Assembly: GCA_021806765.1 (NCBI GenBank)
Contig: JAJZQR010000070.1
Coordinates: 1 to 21,520 of the forward strand
DNA: 21,520 bases
Reading direction: 5' to 3'
Source of the DNA: Chloroflexota bacterium
Lineage (GTDB): Bacteria > Chloroflexota > UBA6077
The translations under genes were made by a program, and so were the position numbers. Below the pieces are notes generated by a model. It was not told the origin of the DNA, did no database searches, and saw only the letters and a program-made list of their open reading frames with translations. Positions 15,074-21,520 of this stretch are shown here, one piece after another; position 1 is the first letter of the stretch, and each line of letters starts with the position of its first letter.

Positions 15074-17061
15074 TCCCGTCCGTCCCGGCTGATCTTGGCT
15101 CTTTTGAAGGCTTCGGGACCGGCCTCTGGCGAATCGCCACCGGCCAGTAGGGAGAAGGCCAACGCCAGCAGGAACGCTATCACCGAAGCGTATCCAAAGG
15201 GCCGGAAATCGCTGTCGAAGGCCATATCCAGCGGCCCATAGAATTCCAGGATATCCTCAGGCCATCTCATGAAAGTGGGATAGGCCACGGTCGCGGCTCC
15301 ATCCGGATGGTAGGTCATCTCAGGCAGTGGCACAGGGTGCTCCAGGATGGTCTGCATGGATAGGTAGGTATATGTGGCCAGGGCCTGGGTGGCGTAGGGT
15401 TGGCCTGGTCGATGGGTCGCGGTGGGGTTGGCGAGAATATCGCCTTCTCGGACCACAGATGCAGTCAGTAGAAACAGGCCCAGGTAAGCAACGAGCGCCC
15501 ATCTTCGGCGGACAACTAGATGCTGGTACACCATGTGGAAGCCGTAGGCTACGGTGAAGATGAGGAACGGTAGTCCAAGAGAGGCGTGGCGGAAGAAATC
15601 GGCGAAGTGGAAGGTGTTGGGGATGTAGGGGTTTGCGAAGAAGATGGTTACGGTGTTCCCTATGCCGGGCAGGGCGATCGCCAGGAGGCGACGATCCTTG
15701 ATGGCCATCGCAACGGTGCCGAAGAGCACCAGCCCGATGAACAAGGCCAGCAGCGCCAGGGCCCAGATCCCATATACGCCCAACCCTCCTTGGTAGATTT
15801 GGAGCGCCCCTCGATCGTCCAGGATCCGAAAGTTCTGGAGCGGGTAATCGAGTCGCAGGGTACCGTTGTAGTTCTGCGGCCATAGGAAACCGAAGTTGAG
15901 CATCCAGGCAGCCACCATCGGCACCAGGAACAGCGCCAGACAGAACAGGTACATTCCAGACTGCCTGGCCTGGGGACGGGACAACGCTATTCCCAGCACC
16001 AGGAAGCCGGCATAGAGGATGCCCTCCGGGCGTGAGAGGCTGAGGACACCCGCGACCAAGCCCGCGACAACCCACAAGGCGGAGGCTCGAGGCCTGCTCA
16101 GCGCACGCAGGTAGAAGTAGGCCGCGAAGCAGGCGCTGGTGAGCAGAAGGGGATCGGGGTCGGGCAGGTTAAGCACCCAGAAGCGGAGGAACGGGAAAAG
16201 GGAGCCCAGGGCGCCGAACGTGATGGCCGTTGACCTTGAGCCGGTCGCTTCTCGTATGAGGAGATATAGAGACAGTGGAAACAACGCGTTGGCCAAGGCT
16301 GCCGGCATGTGGGCAGCGGCGGAGTTGTGTCCAAGAAGAGCGAAGGAAGCTCTCAGCATCAAAGGAAAGAGAGGAAGGTCGTAGACGTAGGGCGGGCTTC
16401 CGGCTTCCATCGGCCCCGGCTCTGTGGCGGTAACGGGGTAAGGGGTGCCGGCCCCAAGGGCATCGGCGATGGCCCAGAAACGCAGAAAGGCGTTGCCGAT
16501 GGGCACCAGGAATGCGCTGGCCTGGAGGATGCCGATGAGCAGCAGGGCTGTCGGCATGGCAACATCGGCGGACCATCCCCAAGCTCGACTGCGAGCATCG
16601 CCTGTTCCCATATCGGTACCATGGACCGCCAGCAGCTTCAGCAACCAAACAAAGAGAAGGCCAACAGCTGTGGCGACTACTGGGAAGGGCTGAATCGGCG
16701 AAAGGACGCGCCAAACCCAGTCGTTAAGCCCCGGTCGGACTTGGAGCAGCGTGGTGCCCAGCAGGGAGAGCACCAGGAGTGGGATGGTCGACACCCAAAG
16801 GCGCCAATGCGCGTGGCGATCCGTTGATGCTTCCTGCGAGAGTATGGAAAGGGTGCTCCACAGCGTGATCCGAAGATACAGGGCCATCCAGACGCCTGCT
16901 CCGGCAAGCCATAGCAGTGGCTGCGGTGATGCAGACATCGGCCCGAAGGCGATGCGCGCCATGAGGGCGGCGGCGCAGGCCGCCTCGAGAAACGCCGTTA
17001 AGATCCAAGAGCGAGTGTCAAGGCCTGACTTCAGAACGGATGACCACTCTGCTATCGGCAT
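15070..17061 (-). CDS. Polytopic membrane protein, GT-C-like, first copy of a tandem pair
   Basis: 663 residues and a clear paralog of the next gene down, with the same order of landmarks: AIADALGAGTPYPVTATE (about 200), PPYVYDLPLFPLMLRASFAL, LGHNSAAAHMPAALANALFP, LNLPDPDPLLLTS, SRPEGILYAGFL, NFGFLWPQNYNGTLR, HFADFFRHASLGLPFL and REGDILANPTATHRPG. By eye the first 180 residues and the membrane segments have diverged more than the extracytoplasmic loops, so the loops carry the function. The gene ends in a short basic cytosolic tail that overlaps the next start by four bases, implying translational coupling and possibly a heteromer. ATG at 17061 has no strong Shine-Dalgarno sequence. A candidate extended -10 promoter lies about 115 bases upstream. 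I know no characterised member. A GT-C transferase of lipid-linked sugars is the best guess; a polymerase or ligase is an alternative. Confidence 0.85.
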   Translation of the reverse strand: MPIAEWSSVLKSGLDTRSWILTAFLEAACAAALMARIAFGPMSASPQPLLWLAGAGVWMALYLRITLWSTLSILSQEASTDRHAHWRLWVSTIPLLVLSLLGTTLLQVRPGLNDWVWRVLSPIQPFPVVATAVGLLFVWLLKLLAVHGTDMGTGDARSRAWGWSADVAMPTALLLIGILQASAFLVPIGNAFLRFWAIADALGAGTPYPVTATEPGPMEAGSPPYVYDLPLFPLMLRASFALLGHNSAAAHMPAALANALFPLSLYLLIREATGSRSTAITFGALGSLFPFLRFWVLNLPDPDPLLLTSACFAAYFYLRALSRPRASALWVVAGLVAGVLSLSRPEGILYAGFLVLGIALSRPQARQSGMYLFCLALFLVPMVAAWMLNFGFLWPQNYNGTLRLDYPLQNFRILDDRGALQIYQGGLGVYGIWALALLALFIGLVLFGTVAMAIKDRRLLAIALPGIGNTVTIFFANPYIPNTFHFADFFRHASLGLPFLIFTVAYGFHMVYQHLVVRRRWALVAYLGLFLLTASVVREGDILANPTATHRPGQPYATQALATYTYLSMQTILEHPVPLPEMTYHPDGAATVAYPTFMRWPEDILEFYGPLDMAFDSDFRPFGYASVIAFLLALAFSLLAGGDSPEAGPEAFKRAKISRDGRD

Positions 17062-17175
17062 AGTCTGCAGTGTCCGTTACGGCTGGTTTGTCTCTTGAAG
17101 TTCTCTGAACATGAGGAGAGCTGGTATTCCTGCTGTGTGCATCAGATGTGGTCCAAGCCTGGCAGCAGGGTAGCT

Positions 17176-17184
17176 ATTGTAGCA
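17176..17184 (-). promoter_or_regulatory. Candidate extended -10 promoter for the tandem GT-C-like pair
   Basis: The minus strand reads TGCTACAAT: a TGn extension plus TACAAT (five of six consensus). No good -35 hexamer is seen at the right distance, which extended -10 promoters can tolerate. Transcription would start near 17169, with a leader of about 108 bases before ATG 17061. It lies in the divergent intergenic region. Confidence 0.4.
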
Positions 17185-17341
17185 TGTCGGCTGTTTTCGC
17201 CGCCGCGTCGACTCCTGTTTTGACGGTCTGTCGAAAGAGGCCATCTAGAAGGTTGATCAGGAGATGAAATCCCGATCTGAGGAACCAACAGTGTCACTGG
17301 AATGGAGGAGCGTTACGGAGGTAGCGAACGAGTACATTCGG

Positions 17342-17370
17342 TTGTCTCTGCCGGGGTCGCCTTGTATAAT
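17342..17370 (+). promoter_or_regulatory. Near-consensus sigma70-like promoter for the plus-strand GT-C-like gene
   Basis: TTGTCT (17342-17347) and a perfect TATAAT (17365-17370) are separated by 17 bases. Transcription would begin near 17377, about 97 bases before GTG 17474. The element lies inside the frame that stays open from an ATG at 17264, which argues that the upstream ATG is not the real start. Confidence 0.65.
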
Positions 17371-17461
17371 CCCTCCGGTCCTGCACTGGTTTCGGCTGAC
17401 AGGCTCATCGTTTGCCGCATTTCCCACATGCTTCCTTGTTATCAGGCTCTCCGATACCAAT

Positions 17462-17465
17462 GAGG
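17462..17465 (+). promoter_or_regulatory. Ribosome binding site deciding the GTG start at 17474
   Basis: GAGG is placed eight bases before GTG 17474, downstream of the promoter. Together they fix the start of the plus-strand gene. Confidence 0.55.
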
Positions 17466-17473
17466 TACTGACT

Positions 17474-18991
17474 GTGATCTCTTCCACTCGTTCAAGCCTC
17501 CGCAAGTCCCATCTGTTCTGTGCCCTGGTGGTTGCCGTTCTTGCGGTAGGCAACTACATTCTCTGGATCCACAACTACTTCGTCGCGGATTCATGGTGGC
17601 TGGTTGGGTCCATTAGCGAGCCGGATTGGAGTCTGGCAGACCTTCTACCTTTCAGGCAGCTTCCACATCGGATCAACTCCACGCTCTACTATGCCCCGGT
17701 CCATACCGCAGTCCTGTGGCTTGCCTTCAAGCTGGGTGGCTTCGACCCAGAGCGATACAACTTGACGCTCATCGGATTCCACCTGGGGACCACTCTTTTT
17801 CTTTTTGCTGCGGCATTGCAGTTGACGGGAAGCCGGCTCAAGGCAACGGCTGCAGCCTCGATCTTCGCAGTTCATTTTGCCAGTACGGAAGGGGTGGGAT
17901 GGCTCGGCGCCATCACCCACCCGGTGGCTGGTTTCTTCGGCGCCATGGCTTTCGCTCTATATGTTCGCTACCTGCAGACAAGTCGTGCCCGGTGGGGCGT
18001 CGGCGCCATGGTGGCACTCCTTGGTGCCTCCCTGACTCAGGTGACTGCCTTGCCCTGGTTCGCCATCCTCGCCGGCCTCGACCTCTTCTATTCTCGCAAA
18101 CGAGGGTCCTTCCAGGGCTTCCGGCAGCGACTCGCGGTTCTTGGGGTTCTCCTGCTGGCGATGGTCCCACTGCAGATCCACGCCCTCAGGTTCACAGAAG
18201 GGGAGGGTTATCACTACCAGTCTGGCCCGTGGATCGTGCGCAACCTGTTCTTCTATCCGGTGTCCACGGTGGTGCCCTCCTTGGAGGGCAGTTCCTTTAG
18301 CCTAACCCGGGACCTCCTTCTGGTACCGTTCGATCAGAATGGCTTTATCCGGCTGGTGAGTATGACCGACGCTTTCGGTCTTCTCTTGGCTTCCGGGCTG
18401 GTGGTCGTAGCGGTGGCTCTGCTTTGGAGTTGCGGTGGCTGGCTGTCAAGGTTCTCACTGGTTGCCTTCTTCCTCAGTACGACTCCCTTGCTGTTGGTAA
18501 ACGGTCAGGGCTATCGGTATCTGTACGTGCCCCTAATGTTCTTCTCGCTGGCCGTTGCCAACAGCCTGGTTGACTTGTACCGGCACCTCGTGGGACATGC
18601 CCGAGGTGCCGCCGTGGCGGTTCTGGCGATACTCCCCCTCTTTGTGGCGCTCTCCTTTGCGGAGTCTCAACGACAGCTCTTCTGGCGGCAGCAGGCGGGG
18701 CTGATGGCCCACAGGAGCTTGGTGCAGCTCAAGGAGACGCAGCCCGAGTTGCCCAAAGGAGCCAAGATCGTATTTGGCGGTGCTCTGGATACCATTCAGA
18801 ACACCAATGCTGAAGTCTGGAGGCAGGGGCTCCGGGAGGCAGTAAAGGTGGTGTACGGAGATCGCACGTTGAGGGTCGAGGGCTATACCAGAGAAGAGGT
18901 GGAGCGGTTGTTCCACGAGGAACTGAAGGGCGCTCCGAACACCTATGGGTTTGTGTGGGAGGACTGGCAGTTCAAGCGAATAGCCCCTTAG
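17474..18991 (+). CDS. Polytopic membrane protein, GT-C-like, divergent from the main cluster
   Basis: 505 residues from GTG 17474. The frame is open from 17264, but the first 70 codons contain a consensus promoter and encode no convincing protein, so the later start with its Shine-Dalgarno sequence is used. A short basic N terminus (SSTRSSLRKSH) leads into the first membrane helix, then the loop HNYFVADSWWLVGSI (about 33-47), whose acidic residue just after helix 1 matches the GT-C catalytic position (often DDW). Conserved-looking loops follow: YYAPVHTAVLWLAFKLGG and EGVGWLGAITHPVAGFFGA. About ten hydrophobic segments run to about 410. The last 90 residues are soluble and mixed (LPKGAKIVFGG, VWEDWQFKRIAP). 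It is the only plus-strand gene and is not in an operon. A glycosyltransferase or other lipid-linked glycan role is likely from topology; substrate unknown. Confidence 0.82.
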   Translation: MISSTRSSLRKSHLFCALVVAVLAVGNYILWIHNYFVADSWWLVGSISEPDWSLADLLPFRQLPHRINSTLYYAPVHTAVLWLAFKLGGFDPERYNLTLIGFHLGTTLFLFAAALQLTGSRLKATAAASIFAVHFASTEGVGWLGAITHPVAGFFGAMAFALYVRYLQTSRARWGVGAMVALLGASLTQVTALPWFAILAGLDLFYSRKRGSFQGFRQRLAVLGVLLLAMVPLQIHALRFTEGEGYHYQSGPWIVRNLFFYPVSTVVPSLEGSSFSLTRDLLLVPFDQNGFIRLVSMTDAFGLLLASGLVVVAVALLWSCGGWLSRFSLVAFFLSTTPLLLVNGQGYRYLYVPLMFFSLAVANSLVDLYRHLVGHARGAAVAVLAILPLFVALSFAESQRQLFWRQQAGLMAHRSLVQLKETQPELPKGAKIVFGGALDTIQNTNAEVWRQGLREAVKVVYGDRTLRVEGYTREEVERLFHEELKGAPNTYGFVWEDWQFKRIAP

Positions 18992-19348
18992 GGGCGTTTG
19001 GGCAGTCCTGGGTTGATCTGCGCCGCGAGCGCGGTATTCGGCGGCAGACTCCTCTCCATCCAGACGGCAGCAAGAGCTTGAGTGCCCTCACACTCTGAGG
19101 TCGAGCCTCTGGATCGACGTGTGGATTCCGACGCCTCGCTGGCTCGGCGATGTCGTTCTGGCGCGTGCTGCACCAGCGCTGTCGCGGGCATGGGTCCTGT
19201 CCCTGGCAAGGAATGGACCACGAGAGGAGGGTGGGAGCACGGTTCACCAGGGCGTGAGATCGGGCAACAGTTGCGGGAGAGCCAGCCTTCCGACGAGCCA
19301 CCCGATGCGGCTCGGCAGGAGCCTCGCCCTCCCAAGCCCTGCTGGGCG
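18992..19348. other. 357-base spacer between convergent genes, no gene recognised
   Basis: This stretch lies between the plus-strand membrane-protein gene and the minus-strand gltX. Frames crossing it are open on both strands but are arginine/serine-rich, lack plausible starts, and run into the neighbours out of frame. I found no tRNA arms. Small GC hairpins are present: GCCCC-TTA-GGGGC at 18983-18995 over the upstream stop, CCGC-GAGC-GCGG at 19023-19034, CGAGCC...GGCTCG at 19294-19314, and GCCC-TGCT-GGGC at 19336-19347 just past the gltX stop. None is followed by a convincing T run, so they are at most weak transcription-end signals. Confidence 0.5.
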
Positions 19349-20830
19349 CTACTTTGTCAATGCGACCAGCTTCTGCAGCCTGGCTTCGGCCGCATCCAGT
19401 CTGGGCATCACCCTCTCCCTGCCCAACACCTCCATGGTCTCGAAGAGGGGCGGGGCAGCGGTCCGGCCGGTGCAGGCTACCCTGAGGACCCCGAAGAGCT
19501 GGCCCGTCTTCACCCCCAGCTCCTCGGCAAGGGGACGGAGCAGCTCCTCCAGAGCGGTTCGGTCCCAGCGGGCGAGGTCGGCGATCCGCTCTTTGGCCGT
19601 TCGCAACGCTGCCAGGCTGCTTTCCGCCGTCATCCCCTTCTGGATCAGCAGCGAGCTATCGAACTCCAGGCTATCGGCGAAGAAGAAGTCGGTGAACTCG
19701 ACGGCGTCGCTCAGCTTGCGGATCCGCTCCTGAACCAGGGGGATCACCTGCTCCACGTAGCCTCGGTCCCGCTCGGTGGCCAGCCCGGCCGTCTCCAGGT
19801 AGGGCATCACCCGAGAGGTGAGATCCGACACGGTCAGCTGCCGGATGTAGTAGCCGTTCATCCAGTCCAGCTTGGTTACGTCGAAGATGGCGCCGGTCTT
19901 GTTGATCTTCTCGATGCTGAAGTACCGGATCAGCTCTTCTCTCGACATGATCTCCGTGGTGGCATCGAAGGCCCATCCCAGCAACGCGAGGTAGTTCAGC
20001 ATCGCCTCGGGCAGGTAGCCCATGTCACGGTAGGCCAGGACGGAGGTGGCGCCGTGGCGCTTGCTCAGCTTGGAGCGATCCGGACCCAGGATCTGGGGCA
20101 CGTGGGCGAACTTGGGAGGCTCCCAGCCGAAAGCGCGGTAGAGGAGGACGTGCCGCGGCGTGCTGGAGATCCACTCGTCTGCCCGCATCACGTGAGTGAT
20201 CTGCATCAGATGGTCGTCCACCAGGTGCGCCATGTGGTAGGTAGGGTAGCCATCGGACTTGATCAGGACGAAGTCGTCCAGGGCGGCGTTGGGGAAGGTG
20301 ATGTCCCCGTGGATCAGGTCGTGGAAGCTGGTGGAGCCCTCCAGGGGGACCTTGAACCGGGTCACCGGGACGATCCCCTCGTCCAGCTTGGCCCGGACCT
20401 CCGCCGCCGTCAGGCTGCGACAGAGCCGATCGTACCCGGGCGGCTCCTTGCGCCGCTGCTGCTCTTGCCGCATGGCCGCGAGCCTCTCGGGGCTGCAGAA
20501 GCAGTGGTAGGCGTCGCCCTGAGCGATCAGCCGATCGGCGTGCTCCTTGTAGATGGGCAGCCGCTGCGACTGCAGGTAGGGGCCGTGAGGGCCGCCCACC
20601 TCGGGGCCCTCATCCCAGTCCAGCCCCAGCCAGCGAAGGCCGTCGAGCATCGCCTCCATGGCGCCCTCGACCCTCCTGGCGACGTCGGTGTCCTCGATGC
20701 GCACCACGAACTTTCCGCCATGGTGTCGCGCGAACAGCCAGTTGAACACGATCGTCCTGAAGTTCCCTATGTGGGGAAGGCCCGTGGGGCTGGGCGCGAT
20801 CCTGGTCCTGACTATCTCCGGCTCACTCAT
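19349..20830 (-). CDS. gltX: Glutamyl-tRNA synthetase
   Basis: 493 residues, the normal length for bacterial GluRS. It charges tRNA-Glu with glutamate using ATP in the cytosol. The class I signatures are clear: the HIGH-type motif in RIAPSPTGLPHIGNFRT (about 8-24), RIEDTD (about 44-49), the zinc-binding region HCFCSPERL...YDRLCR, and the KMSKS-type motif RSKLSKRHG (about 240-250). The C-terminal half (from about 330) is the helical anticodon-binding region. ATG at 20830 is used because GAGGAG lies five bases upstream and the N terminus MSEPEIVRTRIAPSPTG matches the family; an upstream in-frame start would add 16 unlikely residues. Whether it discriminates tRNA-Glu from tRNA-Gln cannot be told here. 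It lies 91 bases after the zinc-ribbon gene on the same strand and may be cotranscribed with it. Confidence 0.98.
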   Translation of the reverse strand: MSEPEIVRTRIAPSPTGLPHIGNFRTIVFNWLFARHHGGKFVVRIEDTDVARRVEGAMEAMLDGLRWLGLDWDEGPEVGGPHGPYLQSQRLPIYKEHADRLIAQGDAYHCFCSPERLAAMRQEQQRRKEPPGYDRLCRSLTAAEVRAKLDEGIVPVTRFKVPLEGSTSFHDLIHGDITFPNAALDDFVLIKSDGYPTYHMAHLVDDHLMQITHVMRADEWISSTPRHVLLYRAFGWEPPKFAHVPQILGPDRSKLSKRHGATSVLAYRDMGYLPEAMLNYLALLGWAFDATTEIMSREELIRYFSIEKINKTGAIFDVTKLDWMNGYYIRQLTVSDLTSRVMPYLETAGLATERDRGYVEQVIPLVQERIRKLSDAVEFTDFFFADSLEFDSSLLIQKGMTAESSLAALRTAKERIADLARWDRTALEELLRPLAEELGVKTGQLFGVLRVACTGRTAAPPLFETMEVLGRERVMPRLDAAEARLQKLVALTK

Positions 20831-20835
20831 TTTCG

Positions 20836-20841
20836 CTCCTC
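20836..20841 (-). promoter_or_regulatory. Ribosome binding site of gltX
   Basis: GAGGAG on the minus strand, five bases before ATG 20830, supports that start over an in-frame codon 48 bases upstream. Confidence 0.7.
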
Positions 20842-20921
20842 GTAGCCACGGATGGGGCGGGGCATCGAGCCCTGCCACCGAGTTAGGTTTACAAAACTGT
20901 ACAGAAAAACGCCCATCATCA

Positions 20922-21368
20922 TCAGGGGGCCGGCCGCTCGGGCGGTGGGGGCGGCATTTCGGAGCCGGCCTTCAGGTTAGCCCCGCACCGAGGGCAGAAG
21001 GTGGCACCTTCCGGGGCGGCGGCTCCGCAACCGGGGCAGCTACCCGGCTCGCCCGGCTCTGCCTCGAAGGGTTCCGCCGGGCCCTGGGGCGCCGACTCCC
21101 GATTGATGGCCTCCAGCTCCGCTTCCCGCTGGGCGATATCCGTCCGGAGCTGTGCGATCCGTTCGCAGTAGGGGCGGAGATCCTGGTGGATCGAGTCCCC
21201 GCGCTGGAACTGCTCGAAGACCCGCTCTCCGATCTGCCGCATCTCTTCGTCCGCCTGGGATCTCAAGCCGCCAAGCTGGGACTTGACGCGATTGGCTCGA
21301 AGAAAGCGGTCGAGCTCGAACCCGGCCCGGTCGACGCCCCGCTTCAGGGTGTCCATGAAGTCCATCAT
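20922..21368 (-). CDS. Small coiled-coil protein with C-terminal zinc ribbon
   Basis: 148 residues. The N-terminal part (MDFMDTLKRGVDRAGFELDR) looks like an amphipathic helix. Residues about 30-95 are rich in E, Q, R and L and likely form a helical coiled coil. An acidic proline/glutamate linker follows, then a double-CxxC zinc ribbon, CPGCGAAAPEGATFCPRCG (about 110-128), and a proline-rich tail. There are no membrane segments. ATG at 21368 is chosen over 21365 because GGGAG sits six bases upstream; both give nearly the same protein. Small zinc-ribbon/coiled-coil proteins of this build are common in Chloroflexota genomes, but I know no established function. It lies 91 bases upstream of gltX on the same strand, with no strong terminator between, so cotranscription is possible. 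Confidence 0.85.
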   Translation of the reverse strand: MMDFMDTLKRGVDRAGFELDRFLRANRVKSQLGGLRSQADEEMRQIGERVFEQFQRGDSIHQDLRPYCERIAQLRTDIAQREAELEAINRESAPQGPAEPFEAEPGEPGSCPGCGAAAPEGATFCPRCGANLKAGSEMPPPPPERPAP

Positions 21369-21417
21369 GCCAGTCTCCCGACGTGCGCGAGTACATCGCC
21401 ACATTGGTTCTGACAGG

Positions 21418-21487
21418 TGTCATCCTGAGCGATAGCGAAGGATCTCCTCTCGCCACGGGGAGATGCTTCGCTGCGCTCAGCATGACA
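21418..21487. repeat. 70-base imperfect palindromic interspersed repeat (REP/MITE-like)
   Basis: The left arm (21418-21447) starts TGTCATCCTGAGCG. The right arm (21459-21487) read in reverse complement starts TGTCATGCTGAGCG. Both arms end in GATCTCC or CATCTCC. The arms match over nearly their whole length apart from one single-base indel, a nearby base change, and two C/G swaps, with an 11-base spacer. Each arm also contains its own short inverted repeat (ATCCT...AGGAT in the left, ATGCT...AGCAT in the right). I recall closely similar TGTCATTCTGAGCG...AGCGAAGAATCT elements scattered in intergenic DNA of Chloroflexota and some other environmental bacteria. It lies just upstream of the zinc-ribbon gene. 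Confidence 0.75.
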
Positions 21488-21520
21488 GTACATATCACCT
21501 TCTCTGTGGTCGTGTACTAG

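Noticed and set aside
17264..17473. N-terminal extension of the plus-strand membrane protein from ATG 17264
   Set aside because: It contains a near-consensus promoter, has no plausible domain, and a better start with a Shine-Dalgarno sequence follows at 17474.
18992..19348. Remnant of a mobile element or structured RNA in the gltX spacer
   Set aside because: The stretch CCGATGCGGCTCGG and small hairpins faintly recall group II intron ends, but no conserved domain V fold, RNase P or tmRNA signature could be found.
19082..20845. 587-codon plus-strand open frame
   Set aside because: It is the antisense of gltX, whose signature motifs are unmistakable; the plus-strand protein is repetitive and resembles nothing.
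20897..20904. CTGTACAG palindrome upstream of gltX as a LexA-type operator
   Set aside because: It lacks the spacing of known LexA boxes and stands alone in an AT-rich patch.
20905..20930. Possible intrinsic terminator after the zinc-ribbon gene (GCCC...GGGC then TTTTT on the minus strand)
   Set aside because: The stem is only about four base pairs with a 12-base loop and overlaps the stop codon; too weak to call.
1..21520. CRISPR array, tRNA, rRNA or transposase genes
   Set aside because: No regularly spaced direct repeats, no tRNA arms and no transposase-like protein were found on either strand.

Overview
The window reads as one end of a surface-glycan assembly locus in a GC-rich bacterium, followed by two housekeeping-type genes. 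I suspect Chloroflexota. The reasons are the density of very large GT-C/YfhO-type membrane proteins, a glycosyltransferase-associated beta-rich module that I recall mainly from that phylum, the GluRS/zinc-ribbon pair, and a TGTCAT...CTGAGCG palindromic repeat at the right edge. The assignment is inferred from gene style; no rRNA or other phylogenetic marker is present to prove it.

From 17061 down to the left edge, nine genes lie on the minus strand. In transcription order they are: two tandem paralogous polytopic proteins (17061-15070 and 15073-13094); a YfhO-like protein that looks like a GT-C front half joined to a YfhO back half (12981-10903); a family 2 glycosyltransferase with a coiled-coil tail (10711-9296); a GT-C transferase ending in two PA14-like domains (9144-6328); a second GT2 (6290-4887); a GT4 (4905-3304); a class I methyltransferase (3300-2077); and another GT-C-like membrane protein that runs off the left edge (2077-1). 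The last five are tightly packed (gaps or overlaps from -19 to +37 bases), so they are probably one operon. A good sigma70-like promoter at 10833-10861 probably drives the GT2 at 10711 and what follows. An extended -10 element at 17176-17184 may drive the paralog pair.

The most striking feature is a domain of about 120 residues shared by four enzymes of different folds: both GT2s, the GT4 and the methyltransferase. It begins near G-F/W-Y/F-x-x-E...RW and ends in a D-x-R-E/D-L/I-G-V/I strand. It sits at the C terminus of the methyltransferase, is inserted in the middle of the GT4, follows the catalytic domain of one GT2, and is inserted inside the catalytic domain of the other GT2 in what looks like circularly permuted order. 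A common cytosolic ligand or docking partner for consecutive enzymes of one pathway is an attractive inference.

A divergent single gene on the plus strand (17474-18991) encodes another GT-C-like polytopic protein behind a near-consensus promoter inside the intergenic region. After a 357-base spacer with no recognisable gene come gltX (glutamyl-tRNA synthetase, 20830-19349) and a small coiled-coil/zinc-ribbon protein (21368-20922), both on the minus strand. The right edge carries a 70-base imperfect palindrome of interspersed-repeat type. No rRNA, tRNA, CRISPR array, transposase or prophage gene was found.
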